Shown here in pieces: positions 5,360 to 7,215 of a DNA stretch of 7,215 nt. The DNA is from Anaerolineales bacterium UBA6663 (lineage in GTDB: Bacteria > Chloroflexota > Anaerolineae > Anaerolineales > UBA6663), in assembly GCA_002455335.1 (NCBI GenBank), contig DKKP01000125.1, forward strand, positions 4,822-12,036, given 5' to 3'. The position numbers were made by a program, and so were the translations under genes. Positions within the stretch are counted from its first letter, which is position 1. Every line of letters begins with the position of its first letter. The notes beneath the pieces were generated by a model. That model did not search any database and was not told the DNA's origin. It saw only the letters and a program-made list of their open reading frames with translations.

Positions 5360-5360
5360 G
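5355..5360 (+). promoter_or_regulatory. Ribosome binding site deciding the ATPase start
   Basis: GGTGAG lies 6 nt before ATG 5367 and overlaps the TGA of the upstream repressor. The earlier in-frame ATG at 5352 has no Shine-Dalgarno sequence before it. The overlap implies that ATPase translation is coupled to the repressor. Confidence 0.6.
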
Positions 5361-5366
5361 CCCGAC

Positions 5367-7215
5367 ATGGCAACGTCTCAAACCAACGAATCCGTCGACC
5401 TCACCTTCGACCTCGAAGGGCTCGACTGTGCCGATTGCGCCAGGGCGATCGAGCGTTCGGTCACCCAGATCGCCGGGGTCAGGTCGGCGCACGTGAATTA
5501 CGTGGCCGGCCGCCTGACCGTCGCCGGGTCGGCCTCGGCCGATGCGGTGGCAACCGACGTTCGCGCCCTGGGTTACGGAATCCGGGCCCGCGAGGCCAAC
5601 GAGAGACGACAGCGCGCCTCGTCTGACAGGAATTCGCAGCTCGGTCTGGGCCCGGTCGGTTTCGTGAGCTTCCTGTTGCGACGCCGAACGACGACCCTGG
5701 CGCTGGCCGGGTTGATCGCGATCACACCGGCCGTGATCGCACGCGAGATCTTGCCGCTTTTCTCGGGGCGCGAGTTGGACGCGCTTTGGCCAGAGGCGTT
5801 CGGCCTGCTCGCGCTGGCGTTGGCCGGTTGGCCGATCGCGCTCAGCGCCTGGCGGGCTGTGATCCGTTCACGTGAGATCAATATCAACGTCTTGATGACG
5901 GTGGCCGCGATCGGCGCCGTGATCATCGGCGCCACGACCGAGGCCGGGCTCGTGATGACGCTTTTCGCGATCGGCGAGGCGCTCGAGGGTTTTACCGGCG
6001 AACGCGCCAGGGCCGCGATCGGCGACCTGATTGCGACGGCACCGCCTGAGGCCATCCGGATCGAGGGCTCGGGCTCCGATCCGCGTGAGACCCGGGTACC
6101 CGTCGCGGAGTTGCGCATCGGAGATCGGATCGTCGCCCGCCCCGGCGACCGGATCGCCATGGATGGTCGTGTGGCGGCCGGCGAGTCGAGCGTCGACCAG
6201 GCGCCGATCACGGGCGAGAGCCTGCCGGTGAGCAAGCGGGTCGGCGACGAGGTGTTCGCCGGCACGCTGAATGGCGAAGGCGCGCTCGAGATCGAGGTGA
6301 CCCGGCTGGCGGCTGACAGCACACTGGCGCGTATCGTCCATCTTGTGGAAGAGGCCGAGACACAGAAGGCGCCAGCGCAGCGTCTCGTCGACCGCTTCGC
6401 GCAGGTGTACACGCCGATCGTGGTCGTCAGCGCGGCGCTGGTCGCCGCCGTGCCTCCGCTGTTCTTCGGTCAACCGTTTTGGAACCCCGACCCCGAAACG
6501 CAGGGGTGGCTGTATCGCGCGCTCGAGTTGCTTGTGGTCGCCTGCCCCTGCGCGCTTGTGGTCAGCACACCCGTGACGCTGATCAGCGCGATCGCCAACG
6601 GCGCGCGTCGCGGCCTGCTGATCAAGGGCGGCGCACAGCTCGAGGCGCTCGCTCGCGTTCGCGCCATCGCCTTCGACAAAACCGGGACGCTGACCACAGG
6701 GCAACCGCGCCTGACCCGCGTGCGCGCGCTCGGCTGCGCCCGCAGTCTGGAAGACGTCGCATCAGACGGTGTGGCGGTCTGCCCGCCATGCCAGGATCTG
6801 CTGGCGCTCGCATCGGCAGTCGAGCGTCGCAGCGAACACCCCCTCGCGCGGGCCGTGGTGGCCGGCGCTGCGGCGCAGGCGCTTGACGCGCGTTACCCGA
6901 CGGCCGGATCCGTGACCGCATTGGCCGGGCGCGGCGTCAGGGGCGAGGTTGCCGGTCGCGCCGTCCTCGTCGGCAGCCATGCCCACTTCGATCGCGATAT
7001 CCCACACCATGACGGCCATTGCGCCGAGATCGCGGCCGCGTCCGGCACGGGGCAAACCTCGCTCCTGGTGCAGGTCGGCGAGGCCTATGCCGGCTATCTG
7101 TGTGTGGCCGATGGCGTACGCGACAGCAGCCGCGCTGCGCTCGAGGCGCTTCGCGCCCAGGGCATCGAACGGCTTGTGATGCTCACGGGCGACAGCGCCG
7201 GCGCCGCCCGACAGG
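5367..7215 (+). CDS. ZntA-like heavy-metal P1B-type ATPase (3' end outside window)
   Basis: An ATP-driven exporter of soft divalent metals (Zn, Cd, Co or Pb) from the cytoplasm, cut by the right edge after 616 codons; the family is usually 650-800 residues. An N-terminal heavy-metal domain has GLDCADCA (18-25). The Asp before the first Cys is as in the E. coli ZntA site and unlike the Thr of copper pumps. Membrane segments are near 109-130, 143-165, 173-190, 192-208, 347-367 and 384-404. Catalytic marks are ITGESLP (281-287, actuator), CPC (393-395, membrane metal site), DKTGTLT with phosphorylated Asp437, SEHPLA (489-494, nucleotide domain), GRGVRGEV (521-528) and LTGDS (606-610). The nucleotide domain also has C457, C472-P-P-C475 and a His/Cys cluster (H538, H540, H547, H548, H551, C552) that may bind metal. 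The last two membrane helices, which fix P1B-2 specificity, are not visible. It is co-transcribed with the Zn/Co-type repressor. Confidence 0.95.
   Translation, partial: MATSQTNESVDLTFDLEGLDCADCARAIERSVTQIAGVRSAHVNYVAGRLTVAGSASADAVATDVRALGYGIRAREANERRQRASSDRNSQLGLGPVGFVSFLLRRRTTTLALAGLIAITPAVIAREILPLFSGRELDALWPEAFGLLALALAGWPIALSAWRAVIRSREININVLMTVAAIGAVIIGATTEAGLVMTLFAIGEALEGFTGERARAAIGDLIATAPPEAIRIEGSGSDPRETRVPVAELRIGDRIVARPGDRIAMDGRVAAGESSVDQAPITGESLPVSKRVGDEVFAGTLNGEGALEIEVTRLAADSTLARIVHLVEEAETQKAPAQRLVDRFAQVYTPIVVVSAALVAAVPPLFFGQPFWNPDPETQGWLYRALELLVVACPCALVVSTPVTLISAIANGARRGLLIKGGAQLEALARVRAIAFDKTGTLTTGQPRLTRVRALGCARSLEDVASDGVAVCPPCQDLLALASAVERRSEHPLARAVVAGAAAQALDARYPTAGSVTALAGRGVRGEVAGRAVLVGSHAHFDRDIPHHDGHCAEIAAASGTGQTSLLVQVGEAYAGYLCVADGVRDSSRAALEALRAQGIERLVMLTGDSAGAARQ

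Noticed and set aside
5573..6704. Long minus-strand frames antisense to the ATPase
   Set aside because: They oppose a gene with complete P1B-ATPase motifs and show no domain features of their own.
1..7215. CRISPR arrays, insertion sequences, phage or plasmid signatures
   Set aside because: No repeated spacers, transposase motifs, terminal repeats or integration sites are visible; this looks like ordinary chromosomal metal-homeostasis DNA.

Overview
The window is about 65% GC with strong bacterial codon bias and is packed with metal-homeostasis genes. No rRNA or tRNA is present to fix the taxon. The split FeoB with the NNFVPCNGR-type gate motif, the DtxR-FeoA fusion and the GC content resemble deep-branching bacteria such as Chloroflexota or some Clostridia-related lineages. 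That placement is a low-confidence inference.

Left part (149-4840, minus strand): a ferrous iron uptake operon, read from right to left. Its genes are a cytoplasmic DtxR/MntR-family metalloregulator (4178-4840), a second, membrane-anchored DtxR-like protein fused to a FeoA domain (3041-4069), the free-standing G-protein half of FeoB (2226-3038), the free-standing permease half of FeoB (676-2079), and an unnamed four-helix membrane protein (149-664). Gaps are 2 nt between the fusion gene and feoB-N, 146 nt between the two feoB halves, and 11 nt before the last gene. A 108-nt gap holding a stem-loop separates the first regulator from the rest. The only convincing promoter for the set is upstream of the first regulator, so co-transcription is likely.

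Middle (4841-5032): a compact divergent control region. Leftward, a TTGACA-N17-TAAGAT promoter (4915-4887) carries three copies of a TTAGG-N4-CC(T/G)AA palindrome, one inside the promoter spacer and two just after the predicted start. Rightward, a TTGACG-N17-TATCAT promoter (4998-5026) places its predicted transcription start on the ATG of the arsR-type gene. That suggests a leaderless mRNA whose operator overlaps the start codon.

Right part (5033-7215, plus strand): an ArsR/SmtB repressor with a CzrA-like alpha-5 zinc/cobalt site (D91, H93, H104, H107), then a heavy-metal P1B-type ATPase of the ZntA (Zn/Cd/Co/Pb) kind. The ATPase runs off the right edge after 616 codons.

Together the window pairs regulated ferrous iron import (DtxR-type control, Feo) with metal-triggered divalent cation efflux (ArsR-type control, ZntA-like), transcribed divergently. 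The most unusual items are the membrane-anchored DtxR-FeoA fusion that keeps its metal ligands, the triple operator, and the leaderless arsR with a start-codon operator. Positions 1-148 hold no gene I can support.
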